64,000 nucleotides of DNA, taken from positions 124,001 to 188,000 of the forward strand of contig CACYWN010000001.1 in the NCBI GenBank assembly GCA_902778105.1. Reading direction: 5' to 3'. Below, one piece after another: positions 8,611 to 16,274 of this stretch (the stretch's first letter is position 1; each line of letters opens with the position of its first letter). Source of the stretch: an uncultured Bacteroidia bacterium (GTDB lineage: Bacteria > Bacteroidota > Bacteroidia > Bacteroidales > UBA932). The position numbers and the translations under genes were made by a program. The notes under the pieces are model-generated. The model worked only from the letters and a program-made list of their open reading frames with translations, had not been told where the DNA came from and did not search any database.

Positions 8611-8618
8611 GGGCTCTG

Positions 8619-8626
8619 CAAAGATA
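8619..8626 (-). promoter_or_regulatory. -7 promoter element of the DUF418 gene
   Basis: TATCTTTG on the minus strand, only 8 bases from the ATG at 8610. No TTTG -33 box at the expected spacing. Confidence 0.5.
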
Positions 8627-8691
8627 AGGTTTTTTTCCGGGCGGTTTGTCGTCGAGCGATGGATGCACTACATTCTGTATGCCGACGCGGC

Positions 8692-8712
8692 GGGGAATCG
8701 GGCCGATTCCCC
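8692..8712. repeat. Small GC-rich inverted repeat
   Basis: GGGGAATC (8692-8699) pairs with GATTCCCC (8705-8712) across GGGCC. There is no adjacent T-tract, so a terminator role for the FISUMP remnant is only possible. Confidence 0.45.
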
Positions 8713-8726
8713 GAGCCCCTTACCGC

Positions 8727-8945
8727 TTATTCTGTGACAGGACGCACGGAGTGTCCATAGTACCGGGCAGACGAGTATTCCCCTTTGAACTTGTTTTCCT
8801 TGAAGAACATGTACCAGGCGTCGGACGGGGAATCCGTCCTGATGATAGAGGACCAGTAGCAGCCATAAGAGACCGTGTCATCGATGCCGGCATCCTTGCG
8901 GTAACCCGCTGCGGGGAGGAAGATGTTCTCTCCGCCGGATGACAC
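8727..8945 (-). pseudogene. FISUMP-domain protein remnant (C-terminal end only)
   Basis: 72 codons that match only the C-terminal end of the Fibrobacter-succinogenes-major-paralogous (FISUMP) domain found in many Bacteroidota surface proteins: IFLPAAGYRKDAG, YGCYWSS, AWYMFF and the terminal ARYYGHSVRPV. The normal N-terminal signal peptide and the front half of the domain are absent. Upstream (plus direction) the sequence changes abruptly, within about 10 bases of 8940, into the end of an unrelated nuclease gene on the other strand. A translatable Met exists, but without a signal peptide the product is unlikely to be functional. Confidence 0.75.
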
Positions 8946-9118
8946 AGGCCAAGGGTATCGCCTACCTGTTCACGAATGAATCCCATACGGGGGAGCAGTA
9001 CTCTTCCTTCGCAACCACCATCAACGCCATTGAGGACCGCACCGGCATCGATTTCTTTGCGAATGTTCCCGTTGAATTCCAAGAACCAGCGGAACAGACG
9101 AATAAACAACTATGGTAA
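8939..9118 (+). pseudogene. DNA/RNA non-specific endonuclease remnant (C-terminal end only)
   Basis: 59 codons on the plus strand ending in a proper TAA. The sequence KGIAYLFTNES, SSFATTINAIEDRTGIDFFANVP and the terminal QLW resemble the C-terminus of secreted Bacteroidales DNA/RNA non-specific endonucleases, where a TGIDFF motif near the end is characteristic. The DRGH catalytic region, signal peptide and most of the domain are missing. The fragment starts where the FISUMP remnant on the other strand starts, so one rearrangement probably truncated both. Confidence 0.65.
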
Positions 9119-9130
9119 CACTGATTGTGT

Positions 9131-9280
9131 AAATCACGGTCCTCTGCACAATTATTGACCGAAATGGCCGATAATTGTGCAAATCACGGTCCTCTGCACA
9201 ATTACTGACCGAAATGGCCGATAATTGTGTAAATCACGGTCCTCTGCACAATTACTGACCGAAATGGCCGATAATTGTGT
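9131..9280. repeat. Three tandem 50-bp units, each a 37-nt palindrome plus a 13-nt spacer
   Basis: Units at 9131-9180, 9181-9230 and 9231-9280 have an exact 50-base period and differ at only a few positions. Each palindrome has arms TGCACAATTAT and ATAATTGTGCA (copy 1 at 9145-9181; copies 2 and 3 at 9195-9231 and 9245-9281 carry a C in the left arm and a T in the right arm) around a GAAAT loop flanked by CC/GG. The spacer is AATCACGGTCCTC. The ten bases before the array (9121-9130) resemble the end of a unit. 50 is not a multiple of 3, so it is not a coding repeat. Confidence 0.9.
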
Positions 9281-9307
9281 ATATAAGGGCGATATACACA
9301 GTTTTTT
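9276..9307 (+). terminator. Rho-independent terminator-like hairpin
   Basis: TGTGTATAT (9276-9284) pairs with ATATACACA (9292-9300) and is followed by GTTTTTT. It lies at the end of the palindrome array, downstream of the nuclease remnant. Confidence 0.65.
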
Positions 9308-9343
9308 CGTGACAGGTCAAAAAACGGACGATCGGGGCAGGCC

Positions 9344-10153
9344 CTATTTCATCCCCCGCTCCTTTTTTATCGTCTCGTAGGCCTCCTGGATCTTCTGGAA
9401 CTTGGCCTGGGCGGCTTTCTGGACCTCGGGGCCTAGGGTGGCGACTTTGTCGGGGTGGTTCTTCATGGCCATCCGGCGGTAGGCGGTGCGGACTTCATCG
9501 TCCGTGGCAGAGGGGGAAATCTCAAGGACGGCGTAGGCCGATTCGCTGGTTTCCCTGTAGAACATCGCGATGTTCGAGGCGACGTCGGAGGCGTTGAGCC
9601 GGAGGGCGCTGCCGATGGATTCCAGGACGGATTTCTCGGACTTGGTGAATTCGCCGTCGGCGATGGCGATCCGGACCAGGTAGTCGAACAGCTGCAGCCG
9701 CTGGGAATAGTTCATGTTGTCGGCGATCTGCGTGCCCACCGAGTAGATGTTGACCTGCTGGGATTCCAGGCGGGAGAGGAACTGCATCGCCTGGGTGGCG
9801 GCGTCGGTCCCGAAATTCTGGCGGATGAAGTTCCTCACGTAGTCCAGTTCCGACTGAAGGGTGCGGCCGTCCGCCTTGATGACGGCGGATGACAGGATGA
9901 GCAGGCTGACAAAGAAGCTGTTACGCTGCTCCGTGCCCGTCGTATACCCGCCTGTATTACGCCGATAGGTCCGTCCTGAAGTCCCTGAAGTCCCGGAAGT
10001 CCCCGCGGTCCCGGAAGACGTCCCCGGCCCGAGCTGACGGGCCGCTTCGATGCCGCGCTCCAGCGCCGATCCGAGGAAGTAGCCGATGAGTGCTCCGATC
10101 GGCCCTCCATAGACCCATCCGAGAAAACCTGCGATCCATTTTGCCGATCCCAT
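9344..10153 (-). CDS. TerB/DnaJ-domain membrane-associated co-chaperone (DjlA-like)
   Basis: 269 residues. The N-terminus has a glycine-zipper hydrophobic segment (WIAGFLGWVYGGPIGALIGYFLG) that should anchor it in the inner membrane, then a Gly/Ser/Thr linker (SGTAGTSGTSGTSGR). Residues ~80-190 form a TerB-like helical domain (SAVIKADGRTLQSELDYVR; ADGEFTKSEKSVLESI). The C-terminal ~65 residues are a J-domain with the essential HPD in MAMKNHPDKVATLG. This order matches DjlA, a membrane DnaK co-chaperone. Start MGSAKWIAG at 10153 fits, with the divergent lipoprotein gene 137 bases away. A DnaK-recruiting role at the membrane is inferred from the family. Confidence 0.9.
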   Translation of the reverse strand: MGSAKWIAGFLGWVYGGPIGALIGYFLGSALERGIEAARQLGPGTSSGTAGTSGTSGTSGRTYRRNTGGYTTGTEQRNSFFVSLLILSSAVIKADGRTLQSELDYVRNFIRQNFGTDAATQAMQFLSRLESQQVNIYSVGTQIADNMNYSQRLQLFDYLVRIAIADGEFTKSEKSVLESIGSALRLNASDVASNIAMFYRETSESAYAVLEISPSATDDEVRTAYRRMAMKNHPDKVATLGPEVQKAAQAKFQKIQEAYETIKKERGMK

Positions 10154-10245
10154 AGCGATTCATGTTGATTGTCCGCAAGGACATCTATCAAAATCCGGTC
10201 CATCGAAAAAGAGACTGACAAACTGGCATCTTTCATGAAATTGAT

Positions 10246-10253
10246 TATCTTTG
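10246..10253 (+). promoter_or_regulatory. -7 promoter element
   Basis: TATCTTTG, 37 bases upstream of the ATG at 10291. Confidence 0.6.
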
Positions 10254-10290
10254 CATTATCAGGAAAATGCTTAACTAATAATACTGTATT

Positions 10291-10767
10291 ATGAAAATGT
10301 TCAAACGCATCGCGGCGGCCCTCGCGGCCCTCATGCTCCTTTCGTCCTGCTCCATTCTCAAGAATGTCGCTTCCAATGCCACTTCCATGGGCTCCAGCAC
10401 GGGCTCCGGCCTGGCGGCCATCTACAATGTCCTCAAGGCTACGGGCGGCATCGACCTCTCCAACCTGACGAACATTATCAACATCGGGAAGATCCTTACC
10501 GGCGCCGGCTCCCTTTCCGGTGCGACGAACACTTTCATGGACGATTTCGTCTCCGGCCTGATCAAGGGATCCTCCAACCTTGTGAACAGCTCCAACATCT
10601 CATCGGTCATCAGCGGTCTGCAATCGCTCTCGAACATTGACACATCCGCGCTCACGGCTGCGGCAGCTGCGGCTGCTGCCGGCAAGGCGACGGAGGTGTC
10701 CGCTTCCAACGCAGGCGTCGCCGCCACGGTGAACGCCCTGAAGAGTATCGTCAACGCCCTGCAGTAA
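10291..10767 (+). CDS. Small Ser/Ala-rich lipoprotein, unknown function
   Basis: 158 residues, starting MKMFKRIAAALAALMLLSSC with lipobox LSSC at residues ~17-20, so it is exported and lipid-anchored. The mature part is low in charge and rich in Ser, Asn, Ala and Gly (SNLTNIINIGKIL, SSNISSVISGLQSLSN), with a run of eight alanines near residue 126. It ends GVAATVNALKSIVNALQ, an amphipathic helix. I do not recognise a family. The next gene starts 13 bases downstream on the same strand, so they are probably co-transcribed from the promoter at 10246. Confidence 0.75.
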   Translation: MKMFKRIAAALAALMLLSSCSILKNVASNATSMGSSTGSGLAAIYNVLKATGGIDLSNLTNIINIGKILTGAGSLSGATNTFMDDFVSGLIKGSSNLVNSSNISSVISGLQSLSNIDTSALTAAAAAAAAGKATEVSASNAGVAATVNALKSIVNALQ

Positions 10768-10780
10768 TCCTCCCTCCGGG

Positions 10781-12010
10781 ATGTTCCGGAAGTTTCTGAC
10801 ACTGATTGGGGCGCTTTTCCTTTCCCTCGCGCTCTTTGCCCAGACGGATACCGTCCGGCTGGGGTATGTCGTGTCCGGAAAGGTGTTGGACGGGATGACA
10901 GGCCGCCCCCTGGAGTCGGTCCACGTGTCCGTTCCGGAACGCCACTTTGCTACCGTCACGAATGCTGACGGTGAATTCTCCATCAAGTCTGACCAGCCCA
11001 TCATCGAGGTTGTCTTTTCCTATGTGGGCTACCGGACGCTCCGGCAGCGGAGCGGTGCGAAGAAGATGACGGTCCGCCTGGTTCCGGAATCCATCAGCCT
11101 GGACGAATCGTCCATCATTACGGGCGATCCGTACGAGATCGTCCAGACGGCCGTCAACCTCATTCCCGACAACTATCCCGACCATCCGGAGCTTCTGGAG
11201 TGCTTCTATCGGGAAACGCTCCAGAAGCGCAACCGGTATACGTATGTGTCCGAGGCAGTCTCGCGGGTCTACAAGACCGAGTACAACGGGACCGTGTACC
11301 GGGACCGTGCGGCGCTGGAAAAGAGCCGGGTGCTGCTGAGCCAGCGCCGGAGGGACACCCTGAGCGTCAAGATGCAGGGAGGTCCCACGCAGGCCATCAC
11401 CTTCGATGTTGTCAAGAATCCGGAGATCCTGCTGGATCAGGAGGAACTCAAACGCTACACCTTCGAGATGGGGATGCCGCTCTATATCGGCGACCGTCTC
11501 CAGTTCGTGATCCATTTCCATCCGTCCAATCCGGCCGAGACCGACTGGGCCCTGTATCACGGGACGATGTATATCGACCGGGAACTCCTTTCCTTCACCC
11601 GGATCGAGATGACCCTGGACATGTCCGATGTGGGGAAAGCCACCCGGCTGATGGTGGTGCGAAAGCCCCTTTCCCTCCGGCTGACTCCCAAGGAACTGTC
11701 GGCCATCGTCACCTACCGCCTGCAGGACGGGAAGAGCCGGCTGGAGTATTTCCGTTCCACGATGCGTTTCAACTGCGACTGGAAGAAACGCCTGATCGCC
11801 ACCAGTTACACGCTGGTGAACGAACTGGTGGTCACCGACCTCCGGGAGCCGGCCGTCCAGATTCCACGGTCCGAAATGTTCCGCACCAACGACATCCTTT
11901 CCGAGAAGGCGGCCGAGTTCCAGGACCCGGATTTCTGGAAGGATTACAACATCATCGAACCCACCGAGAGCCTGGAACATGCCATCGGCAGGCTCCGGAA
12001 AGGTCGGTAA
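10781..12010 (+). CDS. Carboxypeptidase-regulatory-like domain envelope protein
   Basis: 409 residues with signal peptide MFRKFLTLIGALFLSLALFAQ. Residues ~28-105 form a carboxypeptidase D regulatory-like beta-sandwich (VVSGKVLDGMTGRPLESVHV; TNADGEFSI; VVFSYVGYRTL), the same fold as the N-terminus of SusC proteins. The remainder (GDPYEIVQTAVNLIPDNYPDHP, LECFYRETLQKRNRY) matches a group of Bacteroidota proteins of unknown function that pair this domain with a large beta-rich region; no TonB box or plug is present. Probably periplasmic or outer-membrane facing. Co-directional with the small lipoprotein 13 bases upstream. Confidence 0.8.
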   Translation: MFRKFLTLIGALFLSLALFAQTDTVRLGYVVSGKVLDGMTGRPLESVHVSVPERHFATVTNADGEFSIKSDQPIIEVVFSYVGYRTLRQRSGAKKMTVRLVPESISLDESSIITGDPYEIVQTAVNLIPDNYPDHPELLECFYRETLQKRNRYTYVSEAVSRVYKTEYNGTVYRDRAALEKSRVLLSQRRRDTLSVKMQGGPTQAITFDVVKNPEILLDQEELKRYTFEMGMPLYIGDRLQFVIHFHPSNPAETDWALYHGTMYIDRELLSFTRIEMTLDMSDVGKATRLMVVRKPLSLRLTPKELSAIVTYRLQDGKSRLEYFRSTMRFNCDWKKRLIATSYTLVNELVVTDLREPAVQIPRSEMFRTNDILSEKAAEFQDPDFWKDYNIIEPTESLEHAIGRLRKGR

Positions 12011-12072
12011 GGGCTGCATTTCGCCCCTATTGAAGCGATTTCATCACTTTTTCCCCTTTTTGACCACCTTTT

Positions 12073-12104
12073 TTTGTCCCCGCCGGGCGGGCGGCCTACC
12101 TTCG
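12073..12104 (+). promoter_or_regulatory. Promoter of the condensation-like acyltransferase gene
   Basis: TTTG -33 box (12073-12076), 20-base spacer, TACCTTCG -7 box (12097-12104; one mismatch to TAnnTTTG). ATG follows at 12128. Confidence 0.6.
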
Positions 12105-12127
12105 CTTTGAACAAAACGCGAAACGTT

Positions 12128-13414
12128 ATGGCACAGTCTCTTGGAATCCCCGCCCGGATGCGGATCGACAATGCGGCGAACATCTACCCGGCCTCCCTCA
12201 GCAAGCATTACGCTTCCTTGTACAGGATAAGCGTCACGCTCTCCGAACCCGTGGACCTGACCTGTCTGCAGCAGGCGTTGCTGACGGTATCGGAACGGAT
12301 TCCTACGTTCCGGTGCGAACTCCGCTCCGGCGCTTTCTGGTGGCACCTGAACCGGATGGACAAGACGCCGGAGATCGGTCCGGCCACGCCGCTCAGCCGC
12401 TTCCATTTCAGCGACAACGGCGGGTTTCTGTACAAGGTATGTGCCGACGGCAACCGGATCGTCCTGGATGTTTTCCATGTCCTGGCCGACGGCACGGGCT
12501 CCGAGACGTTCCTGCTCACCCTGACGGGGGAGTATCTCCGGCTGAGATACGGCTTGAAGATCTCCTATTCCGGCAAGGTGCTCGACCCCTCCGAAACGCC
12601 CGACATCGGGGAATTGGAAGACAGTTTCAAGACCGTTTTCGCGGGGCGGAAGGGGGCGTTGGAAAAGAATGTCCCGGCTTATCACATCCATGGGGAACGG
12701 CTTCCTTCCGCCGGGCTGCGGGACATCCGGGCCGTCATGCCGCTGGATGCCCTGAAAGTGGTTTGCAGGCGGATGGACTGTACGGTGACGGACCTGCTGA
12801 CCGGGATGATGCTGGAGGCGCTCCAGAAACTGTATCGGGCAGACGGGGACCGGAAAAAGGTTTCCAGCGTCCTGAAAGTGAGCGTTCCCGTGAACCTGCG
12901 TCCGATGTACGGCAGCCGGTCGGTGCGGAACTTTTCCTCCTATGTCAACCTGGGGCTGGATGTCCGTAGCGGTTATCTCCAGCTGGACCAGCTGGTCCGT
13001 CTCGTGAAGATGCAGAAACGGGCGATGCTGCGCCCCGAGAACCTGGAGCCGAAGATCGCCGCCAACGTGGAGCTTGAGCGGAACTTTGCCGTCCGCTGCC
13101 TCCCGCTGTTTGTGAAAAAGCCCGTCATCGACTATATCAACCGTCATCACGGGGATAATTACTGCTCCCAGACTCTGTCCAATCTGGGAGAAATCCGGCT
13201 TCCGGAGGAGATGCGCCCGTACGTGACGGCGTTCGATTTCATCCTTGGACGTCAGCGGGGCAACAGCGGGGCCGTTTCCTGCGCCGGCTATGACGGGAAT
13301 CTGGTCCTGCATCTGTCCCGGAATATCTTCGGGGCGGAATTCGAGCAGTTTTTCCTGGACCGGGCCTCGGCGCTGGGCATCCTGTCTGACGTCTCGCACC
13401 AGATCCTGGCCTAG
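12128..13414 (+). CDS. Condensation/alcohol-acetyltransferase-like acyltransferase
   Basis: 428 residues from ATG 12128 (MAQSLGIPARMRIDNAAN), chosen because the promoter TACCTTCG ends at 12104; an in-frame start at 12074 lies upstream of it. It belongs to the CoA-dependent acyltransferase fold shared with nonribosomal condensation domains and the alcohol acetyltransferase/WES group. The catalytic HxxxDG motif is HVLADG near residue 118, preceded by LTVSERIPTFRCELR. The second half holds the structural motif region KVSVPVNLRPMYGSRSVRNF and SNLGEIRLPEEMRPYV. No carrier-protein or adenylation domain accompanies it. No signal peptide; cytoplasmic or peripherally membrane bound. The acceptor and acyl donor are unknown. 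Confidence 0.8.
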   Translation: MAQSLGIPARMRIDNAANIYPASLSKHYASLYRISVTLSEPVDLTCLQQALLTVSERIPTFRCELRSGAFWWHLNRMDKTPEIGPATPLSRFHFSDNGGFLYKVCADGNRIVLDVFHVLADGTGSETFLLTLTGEYLRLRYGLKISYSGKVLDPSETPDIGELEDSFKTVFAGRKGALEKNVPAYHIHGERLPSAGLRDIRAVMPLDALKVVCRRMDCTVTDLLTGMMLEALQKLYRADGDRKKVSSVLKVSVPVNLRPMYGSRSVRNFSSYVNLGLDVRSGYLQLDQLVRLVKMQKRAMLRPENLEPKIAANVELERNFAVRCLPLFVKKPVIDYINRHHGDNYCSQTLSNLGEIRLPEEMRPYVTAFDFILGRQRGNSGAVSCAGYDGNLVLHLSRNIFGAEFEQFFLDRASALGILSDVSHQILA

Positions 13415-13457
13415 GGCCTGTTCATAACTTTCGGGCCGGAATCCGGAAAAGATTCCT

Positions 13458-13465
13458 TATATTTG
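13458..13465 (+). promoter_or_regulatory. -7 promoter element of the Y-family polymerase
   Basis: TATATTTG, ending 9 bases before the ATG at 13475. This argues against the TTG start at 13463, which would lie inside the promoter. The leader would be only a few bases. Confidence 0.5.
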
Positions 13466-13474
13466 GGTGATCCC

Positions 13475-14914
13475 ATGGAGAAAGCCCGGACTTATATCGC
13501 CATCGACCTCAAGTCGTTTTATGCCTCGGTTGAGTGTGTGGAGCGGAATCTGGACCCGCTCACGACCAACCTCGTGGTGGCGGACGAGTCGCGGACCGAC
13601 AAGACCATCTGCCTGGCCGTTTCCCCGTCGCTCAAATCCTACGGCATCCCCGGACGCGGAAGGCTCTTCGAAGTCAGGCAGAAGGTCCGGGAGATCAATG
13701 CCGCCCGTGCCCGGAAGGCGCGGCTCGCCGGTTCCTCCTCCGACAATGCCGAAGTCCTCGCCAACCCGCACCTCTTCCTCGACTTTATCGTCGCCGTGCC
13801 GCGGATGGCCTTGTACATGGCGGTCAGTGCGCGGATCTATGAAGTGTACCTGAAGTATGTCTCTTCCGAGGACATCCATGTGTATTCCATCGACGAAGTT
13901 TTCATCGACGCGACCGACTATCTGCCCCTGTATAAGCTGACCGCCCATGAAATGGCCATCCGGATGATCCGGGATGTGCTGGCGACGACCGGCATCACCG
14001 CGACGGCCGGTATCGCCCCGAACATGTACCTGGCGAAGGTGGCGATGGATATCGAGGCGAAGCATTCCCCGGCCGACAGGGATGGCGTGCGGATTGCGGA
14101 GCTGGACGAGATGACCTACAGGCGGAAGTACTGGACGCACAGGCCCCTGACCGACTTCTGGCGGATCGGCCGCGGCATCGCCGCCCGGTTGGAGAAGAAC
14201 GGGATGTACACGCTCGGCGACGTGGCCCGCTGCTCCCTTCAGCACGAGGCCGTATTGTATCGCCTGTTCGGGGTCAATGCGGAACTGCTCATCGATCATG
14301 CCTGGGGGTGGGAGCCCTGCACGATGGCCGACATCAAGTCCTATCGCCCTTCGGCGAACAGCCTTTCCAGCGGGCAGGTCCTTTCCAGCCCGTATTCTTT
14401 CGAAAAGGCCCGGATCATCGTCCGGGAGATGACGGACCTGCTGGTGCTGGACCTGGTGGAAAAACGCCTGGTGACGGACCAGATGGTCCTTCACGTCGGC
14501 TATGACGCGGAGAGCGTCAAGGAGGACTATCACGGGGACTTGGAGGCCGACTGGTACGGCCGGAGCGTCCCCAAGCCGGCGCACGGTTCGGTGAATCTGG
14601 GCCGGCAGACTTCTTCGACGACGCTCATCGCCGATGCGATGATGGACCTGTACGACCGCATCGTGGACCGCCGCCTGTTTGTCCGCCGGGTCTATGTCGT
14701 GGCGAACCACGTGGTGAACGAATCCAGCATAGACGGCGTCCAGTTGGATCTGTTCGAGGAGGTGGAGGACACGTCCCGGGAACGGAACCGGCAGGAGGCC
14801 ATCCTGGAAATCCGGCGTAAATTCGGGAAGAACGCCATCCTGACGGGCATCAATTTCGAGGAAGGGGCGACAACCCGTGAACGGAACAATCAGATTGGAG
14901 GACACCGAAAATGA
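13475..14914 (+). CDS. Y-family translesion DNA polymerase (UmuC/DinB-like)
   Basis: 479 residues from ATG 13475 (MEKARTYIAIDLKSFYASVE). Palm-domain catalytic acidic residues are in IDLKSFYASVECVE and YSIDEVFIDAT, and the family block TATAGIAPNMYLAKVAMDI follows. A finger/thumb region with helix-hairpin-helix (DFWRIGRGIAARLEKNGMYTLGDVA) and a C-terminal little finger (SANSLSSGQVLSSPYSFEKA) are present. Bypasses DNA lesions. The long insert RARKARLAGSSSDNAEVL resembles the UvrX/ImpB subgroup found on mobile elements and in Bacteroidota. Its last codons overlap a small YolD-like gene (ATGA at 14911-14914), the partner typical of this subgroup. No LexA box or UmuD-type peptidase gene is seen nearby. 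Confidence 0.92.
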   Translation: MEKARTYIAIDLKSFYASVECVERNLDPLTTNLVVADESRTDKTICLAVSPSLKSYGIPGRGRLFEVRQKVREINAARARKARLAGSSSDNAEVLANPHLFLDFIVAVPRMALYMAVSARIYEVYLKYVSSEDIHVYSIDEVFIDATDYLPLYKLTAHEMAIRMIRDVLATTGITATAGIAPNMYLAKVAMDIEAKHSPADRDGVRIAELDEMTYRRKYWTHRPLTDFWRIGRGIAARLEKNGMYTLGDVARCSLQHEAVLYRLFGVNAELLIDHAWGWEPCTMADIKSYRPSANSLSSGQVLSSPYSFEKARIIVREMTDLLVLDLVEKRLVTDQMVLHVGYDAESVKEDYHGDLEADWYGRSVPKPAHGSVNLGRQTSSTTLIADAMMDLYDRIVDRRLFVRRVYVVANHVVNESSIDGVQLDLFEEVEDTSRERNRQEAILEIRRKFGKNAILTGINFEEGATTRERNNQIGGHRK

Positions 14915-15108
14915 CCGGAAAGTACGACGACATCATCGGTCTCCCGCACTGGGAACCGAAGCATCATCCGAGGATGTCCATCCTGGACCGCGCCGCCCAG
15001 TTTGCCCCCTTTGCGGCCCTCACGGGCTTCGAAGGCGTCATCGACGATACCTCCCGGAAGGTCAACGCCAATGATGGCATGGCTCCGTATGGAGATGATT
15101 ATCAATAA
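14911..15108 (+). CDS. YolD-like small protein, C-terminally short
   Basis: 65 residues, MTGKYDDIIGLPHWEPKHHP then RMSILDRAAQFAPFAALTGF. These two blocks are the hallmark of YolD-like proteins encoded with UvrX-type Y-family polymerases. Family members usually run to 100 residues or more with a second conserved half. Here the match ends at IDDTSRKV and the last ~20 residues (NANDGMAPYGDDYQ) look unrelated, so the gene may be truncated. Its start overlaps the polymerase stop, implying coupled translation. The role is thought to be regulation or processivity of the polymerase; this is not proven. A GH43 gene starts 13 bases downstream. Confidence 0.78.
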   Translation: MTGKYDDIIGLPHWEPKHHPRMSILDRAAQFAPFAALTGFEGVIDDTSRKVNANDGMAPYGDDYQ

Positions 15109-15121
15109 TAAATGCAATACG

Positions 15122-16243
15122 ATGATGAAAAGAATCCTTTTGTTTCTGACGGCCGCCCTGCTGGCCACCTCCCTGACCGCCCAGATCCTTCCCGGCGAAC
15201 AGGCTCCGCCGGCCGATCCCGGACAGAAGAACTTCGGCGGGATGCAGATGGGGGACACCACCGGCCTGGCCGCCCGGATGCGCGCCCGCCTCGCCGAGAT
15301 GAATCGCATCCGGACCGTCTCCTTCGACGAACTGTCGATGAGCGACCCGTTCATCTATCCTGACCCTCAGACACATACGTACTACCTGACTTCTTCCGGT
15401 GGCCGGATGTGGAAGAGTAAGGACCTCAAGACGTGGACCGGCCCGTACAACATCATCGACATCCAGGGATTATGGCTGGAGAAGGCTGGTTTCGCCGCTG
15501 CGGCGGAGATCCACAAGATCGGGGACTGGTACTACTATGCCGGCACCTGGAGCGACCATTCCGACCTGATCCAGCAGGTTCCGCGCCGCTACAATGTCCC
15601 GCACAACCAGACCTACATCCTCCGTTCCGACAAGCCGGAAGGGCCGTACACCTCCTTTGCCATCACGCCCGGCTATGACTACCAGCCGCGCGAATGGGAC
15701 TGCATCGACGGAACCCTGTACGAGGAGAACGGGAAGGTGTACATGATCTTCGTCCACGAGTGGACGCAAATCATTGACGGGACGATGGATTACATCGAAC
15801 TCGCTCCGGACCTCTCCTATACGCTGTCCCCGCATCCGGTCACGATGTTCCGCGCGAGCGAGCTGCCGTGCGGCGGTGAGATGAATTCCCTCGGGGAGGC
15901 GACCTTCGGGCTGAAGATGCCCGGCTGGGTGACCGACGGTCCGCAGCTGTTCCGGACGCAGACGGGACGCCTGGGCATGCTCTGGTCCTCCTGGGGCAAG
16001 GAACGCTACTTGCAGGCCGTGTGCTATTCGGAATCCGGGACCATCGCCGGCCCGTGGATCCAGGAACCGGAGCCGTTCCTCTCGGACAACTCCGGTCACG
16101 GGATGCTTTTCCGTACGTTTGAAGGGAAACTCGTCTACATCGTCCACCACGTCGAGGGGGACGGTCCGCGCAAGCCCCAGATGTGGAGCGTGGACGATTC
16201 CGGCGACAAACTGGTGCTGCTGGACCGGTGGTATCCGGAGTAG
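15122..16243 (+). CDS. Glycoside hydrolase family 43-like secreted enzyme
   Basis: 373 residues from MMKRILLFLTAALLATSLTAQ (ATG 15122; the next codon is also ATG), a type I signal peptide. The five-bladed propeller of GH43 is suggested by SDPFIYPDPQTHTYYLTSS (first blade, catalytic Asp candidate), AAEIHKIGDWYYYAGTW (blade with the usual EIHKIGDWYY block), IDGTLYEENGKVYMIFVHEW and DGPQLFRTQTGRLGMLWSSW. It ends GHGMLFRTFEGKLVYIVHH, PQMWSVDDSGDKL. Family members remove arabinose, xylose or galactose from plant polysaccharides. The usual PEIHKI is AEIHKI here. It sits 13 bases after the YolD-like gene but has no functional tie to it. A short dispersed repeat follows its stop. Confidence 0.88.
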   Translation: MMKRILLFLTAALLATSLTAQILPGEQAPPADPGQKNFGGMQMGDTTGLAARMRARLAEMNRIRTVSFDELSMSDPFIYPDPQTHTYYLTSSGGRMWKSKDLKTWTGPYNIIDIQGLWLEKAGFAAAAEIHKIGDWYYYAGTWSDHSDLIQQVPRRYNVPHNQTYILRSDKPEGPYTSFAITPGYDYQPREWDCIDGTLYEENGKVYMIFVHEWTQIIDGTMDYIELAPDLSYTLSPHPVTMFRASELPCGGEMNSLGEATFGLKMPGWVTDGPQLFRTQTGRLGMLWSSWGKERYLQAVCYSESGTIAGPWIQEPEPFLSDNSGHGMLFRTFEGKLVYIVHHVEGDGPRKPQMWSVDDSGDKLVLLDRWYPE

Positions 16244-16244
16244 A

Positions 16245-16271
16245 CGGTTCCTGAGCTTGTCGAAGGACCGC
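16245..16271. repeat. Dispersed repeat, CTGAGC-TTGTCGAAGG type
   Basis: Contains CCTGAGCTTGTCGAAGG between the convergent GH43 and ettA genes. Outer bases CGGT-CCT and AGG-ACCG can pair, so it may double as a weak terminator. A related copy lies inside fakA at 57250-57270. Confidence 0.6.
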
Positions 16272-16274
16272 CGT

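Noticed and set aside
9131..9280. CRISPR array
   Set aside because: The 13-base spacers are all identical, the repeats are only three, and no cas gene is near.
13463..13474. TTG start for the Y-family polymerase
   Set aside because: The codon lies inside the TATATTTG promoter element; the ATG at 13475 begins the conserved region.
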